Shown: positions 1 to 5,664 of the stretch, one piece after another
Layout of the letters: the number at the start of each line of letters is the position of its first letter
Numbering within the stretch: position 1 is the first letter of the stretch
Assembly (NCBI GenBank): GCA_029938185.1
Contig: JAOZVK010000057.1
Span: forward strand, 8,435 to 16,933
DNA: 8,499 nucleotides
Origin: Bacteroidales bacterium
Lineage (GTDB): Bacteria; Bacteroidota; Bacteroidia; Bacteroidales; JAOZVK01
Direction of reading: 5' to 3'
Position numbers and translations under genes: made by a program
Notes under the pieces: generated by a model
Databases searched by the model: none
The model's input: only the letters and a program-made list of their open reading frames with translations
Told to the model about the DNA's origin: nothing

Positions 1-46
1 GCCATATATTAAGGAGTTAAAAACTAAAAGTTAATTATCGTTTTAT

Positions 47-150
47 TAAGGTCTTTGACCTATTTAATGAGGCTTACGCATTCTACTAACCTCTTAATAA
101 TATGTGATTTAACAATATATATCAAAAAGACTTTTGTTATAGTAACTACT
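47..150 (+). repeat. TA-flanked MITE-like element, copy 1 (near full length)
   Basis: Starts TA-AGGTCTTTGACC (a 5-bp AGGTC/GACCT stem with a 3-nt loop), continues CTATTTAAT...GGCTTACGCAT, and ends with a diverged version of the distal arm (CTTTTGT...AACTACT) followed by AA where most copies have TA. Its length matches the copies at 3717, 5027, 5436 and 8212. It lies immediately upstream of the gene at 167. No ORF is inside. The extent is inferred by aligning the copies by eye. Confidence 0.75.
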
Positions 151-166
151 AAATTAGTAATAATCA

Positions 167-688
167 ATGAAATGTATTAACTGTGGAGCATCATTAAATC
201 CAAATATTGAAAAATGCGAATTTTGTGATACATATTGGAATTTTGAAAAAAAATCTAAATCAATATTTCATTTTTTAAAAAATATGAAATTTCGTAAAAT
301 TGCTGTATATCCTATATTTATAACTTTTGGAATTGTATTTAGTATAATTATATATATTTTTATGTTCGATAATTTTTCCGAAATACAACTGATAACGCTT
401 AGTCCTATATGGTATTTTTCAATAATTTGTGGTTTATATGGCTACAAAGCCGAAGATTTAATAAAACTAATTGTTAGTAAAAAAGCTAAAACATTTAGTG
501 AGGCATATAAAGTGTGGTTACAAATATTGGATAAACAGTCGATAGTGTTAGGTATTATTGCAAGAATTTTCTTTTTTCCTTTTAATTATTTCAAAAAAAT
601 AAATCCATTAAATACAGCACTTGTGGGAGCTTTTTTTTGGGGAATAATATTTGGATTTTTTTTTCAGGCAGTATGGCCAATACTCTAA
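167..688 (+). CDS. Zinc-ribbon membrane protein of unknown function
   Basis: I do not recognise this 173-residue protein. Its N-terminus is a compact zinc-ribbon-like knuckle with Cys3-x2-Cys6 and Cys17-x2-Cys20, as in the short 'zinc-ribbon domain' leaders found on many bacterial membrane proteins. A lysine-rich linker follows, then hydrophobic segments at about 45-67 and 75-93, a weaker one at about 125-142, and a last one at about 152-170 that runs to the C-terminus. It is therefore probably an inner-membrane protein with a cytoplasmic metal-binding head. The ATG is chosen because the Cys motif begins at residue 3. There is no Shine-Dalgarno site, as is usual in Bacteroidota. The stop TAA at 686-688 coincides with the first bases of a repeat copy, so the C-terminus may have been set by that insertion. 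Coding status is likely; function is unknown. Confidence 0.75.
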   Translation: MKCINCGASLNPNIEKCEFCDTYWNFEKKSKSIFHFLKNMKFRKIAVYPIFITFGIVFSIIIYIFMFDNFSEIQLITLSPIWYFSIICGLYGYKAEDLIKLIVSKKAKTFSEAYKVWLQILDKQSIVLGIIARIFFFPFNYFKKINPLNTALVGAFFWGIIFGFFFQAVWPIL

Positions 689-722
689 GGACTTCGACCT
701 ATTTATGTTGCTTACGCATTAT
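686..722 (+). repeat. MITE-like element, copy 2 (proximal end only)
   Basis: TAAGGACTTCGACC followed by TATTTATGTTGCTTACGCAT matches the hairpin end and first arm of the element. The hairpin has one mismatch (GGAC against GACC). Beyond about 722 the similarity fades; the sequence AAGTAGATATTTACTATA up to about 753 may be a shortened distal end. The first three bases form the stop codon of the preceding gene. It lies in the gap before the gene at 765. Confidence 0.7.
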
Positions 723-764
723 ATTAATATTCTAATAAGTAGATATTTACTATAAAAATAAAAA

Positions 765-1562
765 ATGAAAGTTTCAAAACAAATATCAATTGGATTAAGA
801 AGCTATTTCAAAGCAGGTAATATAATTTTTAATAAAGGAATAATTATATATTTTATATTTCCTTTGCTAATAAACATTGCTTTTCTTTGGGGTGGATTAG
901 AAATAGCATCAAACCTTACTGAGAAAGCACAATCAGCATTTATGAACTGGGTAAGTTTTGGTGATTCAGATTTTTTTATGGCTGAATATCTTGATGGTTT
1001 TTTCTCAGGAGTAATATGGGTATTTATTAAAATACTATTCTTTTTAATTTTTGCATATTTAGGAGGATATTTGATATTGATAATACTATCACCAGTATTT
1101 TCGATAATCTCGGAAAAAACTGAGTACAAAATAACAAATACAAAAAATGATGCACCATTTAATATGTCTCAATTTATTAAAGATATACTAAGAGGGCTTG
1201 TACTTACAATTAGAAATATGCTTATTGAATTTGCACTTCTTATTCCTATTTTTATAATTGGTTTTATTCCAATAATCGGATGGCTTGGAGCTTTATTTTT
1301 ATTTTTTGCATCTTCATATTTCTATGGTTTTTCATATATGGACTATACAAATGAAAGAAGAAAACGAACAGTAAAAGAAAGTGTTGCGTATATATGGAAG
1401 TATAAATGGATTGCAATTTCAAATGGTTCAGTATTTGCCCTGTCATTATTAATTCCTTTTTGTGGAGTATTATTAGCAGCATTTATCGCAATTTTGTCAA
1501 TTATAGCTGCAACTATTGCAATGCTCGAAATAGAAGAATTTAATAAGTTGAAAAATGTTTAA
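765..1562 (+). CDS. EI24/CysZ-like integral membrane protein
   Basis: This 265-residue protein looks like the EI24 (etoposide-induced 2.4)/CysZ family, whose best-known bacterial member assists sulfate uptake. Strongly hydrophobic stretches lie at about 25-46, 82-108, 150-187 and 217-252. Family-like landmarks are the SPVFSIISEK segment at about 109-118, after the second hydrophobic stretch, and the SYMDYTNERR segment at about 190-199, before a basic loop (RRKRTVKES). Both resemble positions conserved in CysZ. Function in Bacteroidota is not established, so sulfate transport should not be assumed. The leader ATAAAAATAAAAA directly before the ATG is A-rich and lacks a Shine-Dalgarno site. The 3' end overlaps the start of mqnA by 8 nt, so the two are probably co-transcribed and translationally coupled. 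No sulfur-assimilation gene is visible nearby. The family assignment rests on pattern recognition. Confidence 0.85.
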   Translation: MKVSKQISIGLRSYFKAGNIIFNKGIIIYFIFPLLINIAFLWGGLEIASNLTEKAQSAFMNWVSFGDSDFFMAEYLDGFFSGVIWVFIKILFFLIFAYLGGYLILIILSPVFSIISEKTEYKITNTKNDAPFNMSQFIKDILRGLVLTIRNMLIEFALLIPIFIIGFIPIIGWLGALFLFFASSYFYGFSYMDYTNERRKRTVKESVAYIWKYKWIAISNGSVFALSLLIPFCGVLLAAFIAILSIIAATIAMLEIEEFNKLKNV

Positions 1563-2319
1563 ATCTAACATTGGAAATATTAAAATATCAGCTGTATCAT
1601 ATCTTAATACATTACCTTTTTTATATGGATTGCAAAACTTTGTAGAATTTGAACAACTTGATATTAGTTTAGATATACCATCAGTTTGTGCATCAAAATT
1701 GATAACAAATCAAGTAGATATTGGACTTGTTCCAATTGCTATTATTCCTGAATTGAAACAATATTATATAATTTCGGACTATTGTATTGGTGCAAACGGA
1801 AATGTTGATTCTGTGTTGTTATTGAGTGAAGTACCTCTGAATAAAATCGAAAAAATATACCTTGATTATCAATCAAGAACTTCGGTTATGTTACTAAAAA
1901 TTCTGGCAGAAAACTATTGGAATATTAAACCTGAATTTATTACTGCTAACAAAGGATATGAGAACCTGATTGGTAATAAAACTGCTGGTTTGATAATTGG
2001 AGATAGAACATTTAGTTTAAATAAAGATTATAAATATAAATATGACCTAGCAGGCGAATGGAAAAAATTTACAAACATGCCATTTGTATTTGCAGCATGG
2101 ATAGCAAACAAAAAAATTGATAACAAATTTACTTCCAAATTTAATAAAAGCTTAAAATATGGACTTGATAACATAAATACTGTTGTTGATAACAATTATA
2201 AACAAAACATTAACAAAAAAGTAGATTTATATAAATATTTATCTCAAAATATTAGTTATAATTTAGATGAAAGTAAGAAAAAAAGTATGGAATTATTTTT
2301 TAGTTATTGGAGTTCCTAA
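1555..2319 (+). CDS. mqnA: Chorismate dehydratase MqnA (futalosine pathway of menaquinone synthesis)
   Basis: MqnA dehydrates chorismate to 3-[(1-carboxyvinyl)oxy]benzoate, the first step of the futalosine route to menaquinone, and acts in the cytoplasm. The 254-residue length suits the family, which has a periplasmic-binding-protein-like two-lobed fold. Recognisable landmarks are VSYLNTLP (14-21), the stretch around VDIGLVPIAIIPE (54-66), DSVLLLS (85-91), SRTSV (107-111), IIGDRTF (147-153) and GEWKKFTNMPFVFAAW (167-182). The YLNxLP and SRTSV motifs favour MqnA over the related MqnD. The ATG at 1555 lies inside the end of the preceding gene, giving an 8-nt overlap. No other futalosine-pathway gene is in the window. 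The stop codon (2317-2319) may coincide with the left TA of a diverged repeat copy ending at 2405. No terminator is evident. The assignment is firm. Confidence 0.95.
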   Translation: MFKSNIGNIKISAVSYLNTLPFLYGLQNFVEFEQLDISLDIPSVCASKLITNQVDIGLVPIAIIPELKQYYIISDYCIGANGNVDSVLLLSEVPLNKIEKIYLDYQSRTSVMLLKILAENYWNIKPEFITANKGYENLIGNKTAGLIIGDRTFSLNKDYKYKYDLAGEWKKFTNMPFVFAAWIANKKIDNKFTSKFNKSLKYGLDNINTVVDNNYKQNINKKVDLYKYLSQNISYNLDESKKKSMELFFSYWSS

Positions 2320-2370
2320 AAACCATATTTCTGTCTTAAACCTGATTAATTCATAAATTTTTGTTATGAG

Positions 2371-2405
2371 ATGCGTAAGCAACATTAAATAGGTCGAAGA
2401 CCTTA
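2371..2405 (-). repeat. MITE-like element, copy 3 (well-preserved proximal end)
   Basis: Read on the minus strand, this is TAAGGTCTTCGACC then TATTTAATGTTGCTTACGCAT, an exact form of the hairpin end and first arm. The distal part would lie at about 2317-2370, where only scattered identity to other copies remains (for example CCTGATTAA). It sits between mqnA and speD, and its hairpin end is 15 nt from the speD start codon. Confidence 0.8.
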
Positions 2406-2419
2406 CATAAAAATAAAAG

Positions 2420-2713
2420 ATGGAAGCAGTAATATACAATCATAAAATATGGCTTAAAGAAACCAAGCCTGATACATTGTTTGAGAAATTGAACAACTTA
2501 TTATATACCAGTGGCTATACAGTAATTGGGCATTTAGACAAACACTTTGAACCATATGGATATACTTGTGTTTGGCTTTTAGCAGAGAGTCACTTAGCTG
2601 TGCATACTTTTCCCGAAAACAACAAAACATATATTGAGCTAAGTGGTTGCAATCAAGAAATGAATGAAATATTTATTAATGATTTATCAAATTGGATTGA
2701 AACTAATAAATAA
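2420..2713 (+). CDS. speD: S-adenosylmethionine decarboxylase proenzyme, short prokaryotic type
   Basis: SpeD makes decarboxylated S-adenosylmethionine, the aminopropyl donor for spermidine synthesis. The chain is expected to cut itself before a serine to generate the pyruvoyl cofactor. The diagnostic block is AESHLAVHTFPE (55-66): Ser57 would be the cleavage and pyruvoyl residue, His62 the processing histidine and Cys77 (SGCN) the catalytic acid. The Ser-His-Cys spacing of 5 and 15 residues equals that of the well-studied Thermotoga maritima enzyme (Ser63, His68, Cys83). FEPYG (43-47) corresponds to the family's FxPxG turn. At 97 residues it is shorter than the usual 115-130, with a reduced N-terminus and tail. 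No speE or other polyamine gene is adjacent. The start has an A-rich leader (ATAAAAATAAAAG) just downstream of a repeat copy. The family call is firm; activity of the short form is inferred. Confidence 0.88.
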   Translation: MEAVIYNHKIWLKETKPDTLFEKLNNLLYTSGYTVIGHLDKHFEPYGYTCVWLLAESHLAVHTFPENNKTYIELSGCNQEMNEIFINDLSNWIETNK

Positions 2714-2777
2714 TTAACAATTTTGCTTATGCTTGATAAACAGCATAATATAAAAAACAAAAGTGTCATTTTTATAT

Positions 2778-2808
2778 ATCGACCTATTTACACTTTAGCT
2801 AGTGTATT
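2778..2808 (+). repeat. Degraded MITE-like element end, copy 4
   Basis: The string TCGACCTATTTA followed by a diverged TTTAGCTAGTGTATTA resembles the segment after the mini-hairpin in other copies (TCGACCTATTTA...GCTTACGCAT). The left half of the hairpin is lost. Only this short match supports it. Confidence 0.45.
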
Positions 2809-2834
2809 AAGACATATTATAAATGTAATAATTT

Positions 2835-2861
2835 GACATGATTTGCATGATTAACAGGATA
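2835..2861 (+). repeat. Period-9 repeat, three units (GACATGATT type)
   Basis: Three consecutive 9-mers, GACATGATT, TGCATGATT and AACAGGATA, share the core ..CAKGAT.. The same unit recurs at 4988-5005. Similar 'aacaggatt' strings are familiar from intergenic DNA of Bacteroidota and other environmental bacteria. No function is known to me. Confidence 0.7.
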
Positions 2862-2963
2862 TTTAAAACATGTAAATCCTTTCTAAATAATACTAAAGAA
2901 ACTTATGACTGGTTTCACTATTTCAATAATTTTAGGCTCTTGAAGTTTGTTTACACACAAAAA

Positions 2964-2978
2964 AGGCTCTAAAAGCCT
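2964..2978. other. Small hairpin AGGCT-CTAAA-AGCCT
   Basis: A perfect 5-bp stem with a 5-nt loop, followed by AATTTTA on the plus strand. It is 250 nt downstream of speD and has no good T-tract, so it is at best a weak terminator. Confidence 0.3.
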
Positions 2979-3277
2979 AATTTTACAAAAAAAAATAATA
3001 TTTTTGATGAAATATATAAAATAATTTATAACTTTACATGTGTAATCATTTTTTGAAATGTTAAGTTTATGCCAAATTAATAATTTTTTTTGCATAATAC
3101 TTGTTTATTAATGCATTACAAATATTTTGAGTTTTTTAAAAAAGTCTAATATGGTTCTAATTGATTGTTTATTATCAAAATTAATATCATTACTTAACAA
3201 ATTATATAAGCAATGTTAAAAAGAGCCATTAATATCTATATTTTATTAAGCAATTCTAACTATAAAAACAAATAATA

Positions 3278-3670
3278 ATGGATGTTTATTTTTCAAAAGT
3301 AAAAAATTATCTTCTTGAACTTGAGTATAATATTTCAAATGAAAATGAAGAAGACGGCGTTTTTGTTATAAACAATGAAGACGAAGGAATATCAAATATG
3401 ATAATAGTATGCGCTGATCCAATTTTGATAATGGAGCAATATCTATTTGACATTAAAAAAGATGATATTAATATCTACAAAAGTTTATTAGAAAAAAACA
3501 GAGATATTATACACGGAGCTTTTGCACTTGATGAAGAAGGTAAAAAAGTTATTTTCAGAGATACACTGCAATTAGAGAATCTTGATTTGAATGAAATTGA
3601 AGGTTCCTTAAATTCATTATCTTTGTTATTAAGCGAATATTCTGGAAAAATCATTGGATTTTCAAAATAA
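3278..3670 (+). CDS. YbjN-like domain protein
   Basis: A soluble acidic protein of 130 residues with no signal peptide or membrane segment. It looks like the YbjN / type III secretion chaperone-like alpha-beta fold found as a stand-alone protein in many Bacteroidota, sometimes annotated 'molecular chaperone Tir'. Typical features are the N-terminal helix (YFSKVKNYLLELEY), a hydrophobic strand followed by DPILIMEQYLF (about 47-57), the NRDIIHGAFALDEEGKKVIF segment (about 74-93) and a C-terminal helix rich in Leu and Ser (SLNSLSLLLSEY). The precise role is unknown; relatives are thought to be chaperones or regulators. The start follows an A-rich leader (AAAACAAATAATA). The gene appears monocistronic: the upstream gap is 564 nt and a strong terminator follows 6 nt after the stop. 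Confidence 0.8.
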   Translation: MDVYFSKVKNYLLELEYNISNENEEDGVFVINNEDEGISNMIIVCADPILIMEQYLFDIKKDDINIYKSLLEKNRDIIHGAFALDEEGKKVIFRDTLQLENLDLNEIEGSLNSLSLLLSEYSGKIIGFSK

Positions 3671-3676
3671 AAGAAC

Positions 3677-3710
3677 AAATGAGAAGTAGTATTTTCTACT
3701 TCTCATTTTT
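3677..3710 (+). terminator. Rho-independent terminator of the YbjN-like gene
   Basis: A perfect 13-bp stem (3677-3689 pairing with 3696-3708; core GAGAAGTAG/CTACTTCTC) with a TATTTT loop, ending in a run of T. It starts 6 nt after the stop codon at 3670. The A-run on the left side means it could also act, less well, on the minus strand. Confidence 0.9.
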
Positions 3711-3716
3711 ATAATT

Positions 3717-3822
3717 TAAGGTCTTAGACCTATTTTAATGTGGCTTACGTATTTTTAGAAATTACTGTCATGTAGCTAATTGTACAAATATAAATGTCAA
3801 AAAATTTTTGTAAAACTACTTA
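3717..3822 (+). repeat. TA-flanked MITE-like element, copy 5 (full length)
   Basis: TA-AGGTCTTAGACCT opens the element; the stem is intact and the loop changed to TTA. GGCTTACGTAT follows, and it ends TTTTTGTAAAACTACT-TA. Its distal half (GTAGCTAATTGTACAAAT...) matches the half-copy at 8319-8368 better than the copies at 5436 or 8212, suggesting two subfamilies. It lies between two convergent genes, just after the terminator. Confidence 0.85.
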
Positions 3823-3861
3823 TATACAATTATAATGTAGTATTAAAATAGATAACATACC

Positions 3862-4764
3862 TTAAAAAGGTGGAGCTACGCTTGTATTTCCTCCATCAAG
3901 AACAAATTTGTAACCACCATTTTTTTGAGACTTCCATATTGACAAATAATAACCATATTGTTTTATACGCTTGCTACCCTCATAGTTAACCAACATGAAG
4001 TATCCATGAGTAAAACCTAAATCTTTGGAACGCGAGAGATTAGAATATATCGGAGCCCAAGACATTTTTGTATTCACCTTGTATTGTTTTTCATACCATT
4101 CATATAGCTCTTTATATTTTTTCTTATTATATAATTCCTTTCCTCCATTTGAAATTGTTACACCACTATCGTCAATAAAATTATAAAAAGCTCTATAAAA
4201 ATTCCAGTTTTTAGAATTTTTAGAAAACTCAATATCAGTTCTGGCAATTATTAAATCTCTTTTTCTATACACATTTTTTATTTTACCAAAATATTTTTTA
4301 TTTCTCATTTTTAGTAAGCCGAGATTGCTAATTATTTTCCATTTTCCGTTTTTTTGTTTTTTCCATACAGTACTATAATAATTATACTCATTTTTTTTAT
4401 TTTTAACCGAGTCTGCATGTTTTATTTTGTACTTACCATATGTGTATGCAAGGTCAGCTTTTTTAGATACTGACACATGAAGTGGTGTCCACTCAAAAAA
4501 CTCTACATCTGATTGTTTGTCACAAGAAAGTATAAATTGATTTAAGTTATTTTTTCCAACTATCAAATGTCCTTTTTCGGGAATAATAATACCTTTTTCA
4601 TCTAAATACTGATTAAATGCTCCTAAAATTCCTTTTATACTAGCAACTTTCGAAAATTGTTTATCTTTTTTTAGAATTTTCTTTTTTTCATCTTCCAAAT
4701 TTATTTCACTGTTGCAAGACATAAAAGTAATTATAAGTAAAATAATTAAAATATATTTATTCAT
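3862..4764 (-). CDS. Lipoprotein with two tandem NTF2/SnoaL-like (DUF4440-type) domains
   Basis: A secreted lipoprotein of 300 residues. The ATG at 4764 is preferred: an upstream in-frame TTG at 4785 would add seven polar residues before the signal. From the ATG, a lysine and a hydrophobic run (YILIILLIITF) lead to the lipobox MSC with Cys17, so the protein is probably anchored in the envelope. The mature part is an internal duplication. Domain 1 (about 37-150) and domain 2 (about 180-296) share the same order: FSK..., a helix, a W-x-P motif (EWTPL / SWAPI), a S-[KR]-[KS]-x-DL-[AG]-[YF]-T-[YH]-G strand, and YY-x2-[IV]-WK-x-QKNG-x-[WY]-K. This pattern is typical of NTF2-fold SnoaL/DUF4440 proteins. 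Catalytic residues are not apparent, so ligand binding is as likely as catalysis. It stands alone and convergent to the gene at 3278. No terminator is clear. Confidence 0.85.
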   Translation of the reverse strand: MNKYILIILLIITFMSCNSEINLEDEKKKILKKDKQFSKVASIKGILGAFNQYLDEKGIIIPEKGHLIVGKNNLNQFILSCDKQSDVEFFEWTPLHVSVSKKADLAYTYGKYKIKHADSVKNKKNEYNYYSTVWKKQKNGKWKIISNLGLLKMRNKKYFGKIKNVYRKRDLIIARTDIEFSKNSKNWNFYRAFYNFIDDSGVTISNGGKELYNKKKYKELYEWYEKQYKVNTKMSWAPIYSNLSRSKDLGFTHGYFMLVNYEGSKRIKQYGYYLSIWKSQKNGGYKFVLDGGNTSVAPPF

Positions 4765-4949
4765 AATGTTATCTAAATTAATCAATTAAAATTTTTCACT
4801 TGTTAATAATTGTTTACATATTATATAAGTTAGGAATCGTTAAAAAATAACTTTCCGATTTGTTTTTGTAAAACACTTATATTTAGGTGTAAACCAATTC
4901 GTAATTTATAATTCGTCATTTTCTTATCATAAGTGTATTTACAATATTT

Positions 4950-4971
4950 GGCTACACGTTTAGTATTGGAC
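4950..4971 (+). repeat. Palindromic arm, GGCTACC...GTTRRRY type (diverged)
   Basis: Begins GGCTACACGT and ends GTATTGGAC, matching the arm at 5593-5614 at most positions and at equal length (22 nt). It is the leftmost of seven arms of this family between 4950 and 5968. No left partner is seen. Confidence 0.55.
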
Positions 4972-4987
4972 ATTATTTTATTTTTTT

Positions 4988-5005
4988 GACAGGATTAACA
5001 GGATT
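4988..5005 (+). repeat. Period-9 repeat, two units (GACAGGATT AACAGGATT)
   Basis: Two perfect-register 9-mers flanked by T-runs on both sides. The unit is the same as at 2835-2861. Function unknown. Confidence 0.7.
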
Positions 5006-5026
5006 TTTTTTTATACTGTTACGAAA

Positions 5027-5133
5027 TAAGCACCCATACAAAAGTTTTTACCTATTTAGTATAGAGCTTACTTTTTGAAATACCGTTTATTATATATCTT
5101 GCGTAAGCAACATTAAATAGGTCGAAGACCTTA
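5027..5133 (-). repeat. TA-flanked MITE-like element, copy 6 (full length)
   Basis: On the minus strand it opens TA-AGGTCTTCGACC and continues TATTTAATGTTGCTTACGC. At the other end, on the plus strand, it reads TA-AGCACCCATACAAAAG then TTTTTACCTATTTAG...GAGCTTAC. The two ends are imperfect inverted repeats of each other (CCTATTTAnT...GCTTAC), so the whole element can fold into one long hairpin. This copy shows the palindromic design best. Confidence 0.85.
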
Positions 5134-5149
5134 CCTGATAAACTATACT

Positions 5150-5198
5150 GCCCAACTTTACGTGGGTAGCCATTTTGGGTATCCACGTAAAGTTAGAT
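5150..5198. repeat. 49-nt attC-like hairpin formed by two facing arms
   Basis: Left arm 5150-5171 begins GCCCAAC and ends GGTAGCC; right arm ends GTTAGAT at 5198. Positions 5154-5168 pair with 5180-5194 over 15 bp with a single G-T wobble; a further CCA/TGG 3-bp stem closes a TTT loop after a G-G mismatch. The outer boxes fit the integron attC patterns RYYYAAC and GTTRRRY exactly. Against attC, the stem lacks the usual extrahelical bases and 49 nt is short. It lies 48 nt downstream of the toxin remnant, on that gene's strand. It could instead be a remnant terminator or a solo pair of terminal repeats. Confidence 0.7.
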
Positions 5199-5246
5199 AG
5201 TTCACTGCGCTCGGTAGGTAGTTTCACATTTTCCATTTATCATTGA

Positions 5247-5407
5247 CTCTTTGACATATGTGAAAGGATTTATTGTCAGGAGTTTTAAAGTATATGAATT
5301 TAAAGAAGAACTAATTTTCCTAATCCAGTTCTTTTAATTTCTTACCATTCTGTAGCATCTTCAATATCAATGTCTGTTGTTTCATTAACGATGACTTTAT
5401 AGCTCAT
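5247..5407 (-). pseudogene. RelE/ParE-like toxin remnant
   Basis: From an ATG at 5407 the minus strand reads MSYKVIVNETTDIDIEDATE-W, then a TAA at codon 22, then EIKRTGLGK. This matches the N-terminal helix region of RelE/ParE toxins, where a Tyr usually follows the Trp (WYExxxxGLG), so TAA looks like a nonsense mutation of a Tyr codon. After GLGK a frameshift is needed to continue into a LLTINPFTYVKE segment, which resembles the start of the toxin's C-terminal strands. The final part (family FPYxIxY region) is missing. It is thus a dead fragment of about 54 of roughly 95-100 residues. Its ATG overlaps, by 11 nt, the end of an antitoxin frame that reappears when element copy 7 is removed. Confidence 0.75.
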
Positions 5408-5601
5408 AATTGTGTTTTTTAGCTATTCTTGTTATTAAGTACTATTACAAAAGTTTTTCGACATTTACTTATTCATAACTTCCTGATTAAGTTACCTTTG
5501 TACTAATGTGTAAGCAACTATAAATAGGTCGAAGAGCTTATTTCTTCATTAAGTTCAAAGTTATTTTCAGCTATTTCGTTTTGTGTTAATTCGGCTACCC
5601 G
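5397..5601 (-). pseudogene. Antitoxin-like gene remnant interrupted by element copy 7
   Basis: Minus-strand codons from 5601 read VAELTQNEIAENNFELNEE and then run into the element at 5540. Deleting the element together with one of the two flanking TA dinucleotides joins the frame to EIITRIAKKHNYEL and a TAA at 5399-5397, overlapping the toxin ATG by 11 nt. That is the classic spacing of an antitoxin placed before a RelE/ParE toxin. A TGA precedes codon 1, with the palindromic arm at 5593-5614 overlapping the upstream end, so the N-terminus is missing. The antitoxin family is not identifiable from these 34 or so residues. Confidence 0.6.
5436..5540 (-). repeat. TA-flanked MITE-like element, copy 7 (full length, inserted in a TA operon remnant)
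   Basis: Minus strand: TA-AGCTCTTCGACC (hairpin with one mismatch), TATTTATAGTTGCTTACAC, and a distal end of CGAAAAACTTTTGTAATAGTACT-TA. It is very similar to the copy at 8212-8316, sharing the middle (TTACTTATTCATAACTT, CTGATTAA, TTTGTACTAAT). TA lies on both sides (5436-5437 and 5539-5540), 101 nt apart. The sequences on either side of it rejoin into an open frame. Confidence 0.88.
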
Positions 5602-5614
5602 TCAGAAGTTGGAC
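5593..5614 (+). repeat. Palindromic arm, GGCTACC...GTTGGAC
   Basis: Begins GGCTACCCGTCAG and ends AAGTTGGAC; the last seven bases fit GTTRRRY. The family is the same as the arms at 4950, 5178 and 5869. It overlaps the upstream end of the antitoxin remnant. Its facing RYYYAAC partner could be the arm at 5718. Confidence 0.65.
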
Positions 5615-5664
5615 TGTCTTGTTTTTCAAGTAATTTTAATCATAAAATTAAAGAAAAGATTAGC

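Larger units (their letters stand above)
2714..3277. other. 564-nt intergenic region with repeat debris
   Basis: No convincing gene is present: the only sizeable frame, on the minus strand at 2883-3095, is a low-complexity Ile/Lys/Phe-rich translation of AT-rich DNA. The region holds a degraded element end (about 2778-2808), a period-9 repeat (2835-2861) and a small hairpin (2964-2978). The final 170 nt or so before the gene at 3278 are very AT-rich and probably contain its promoter, but I find no match to the Bacteroidota TTTG/TAnnTTTG consensus. Confidence 0.6.

Noticed and set aside
686..700. Mini-hairpin of the repeat as a transcription terminator
   Set aside because: The stem is only 4-5 bp with a 3-nt loop and has no T-run after it; copies also lie upstream of genes.
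803..1129. Minus-strand open frame of 108 codons
   Set aside because: Lies entirely opposite the well-supported EI24/CysZ-like gene and has no recognisable motif.
1264..1482. Minus-strand open frame of 72 codons
   Set aside because: Antisense shadow of the same membrane-protein gene.
2883..3095. Minus-strand open frame of 70 codons in the intergenic region
   Set aside because: Composition is what AT-rich non-coding DNA gives (Ile, Lys, Phe, Asn); no domain, and it overlaps a hairpin.
3475..3678. Minus-strand open frame of 67 codons
   Set aside because: Antisense shadow of the YbjN-like gene.
4762..4785. Extended start (TTG at 4785) for the lipoprotein
   Set aside because: The extra seven residues are polar and precede a normal lipoprotein signal that begins at the in-frame ATG at 4764.
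4855..4880. Additional element distal-end fragment (GTTTTTGTAAAACACTTA)
   Set aside because: Similar to the distal end of other copies, but too short and A/T-rich to separate from chance; only mentioned in the region entry.
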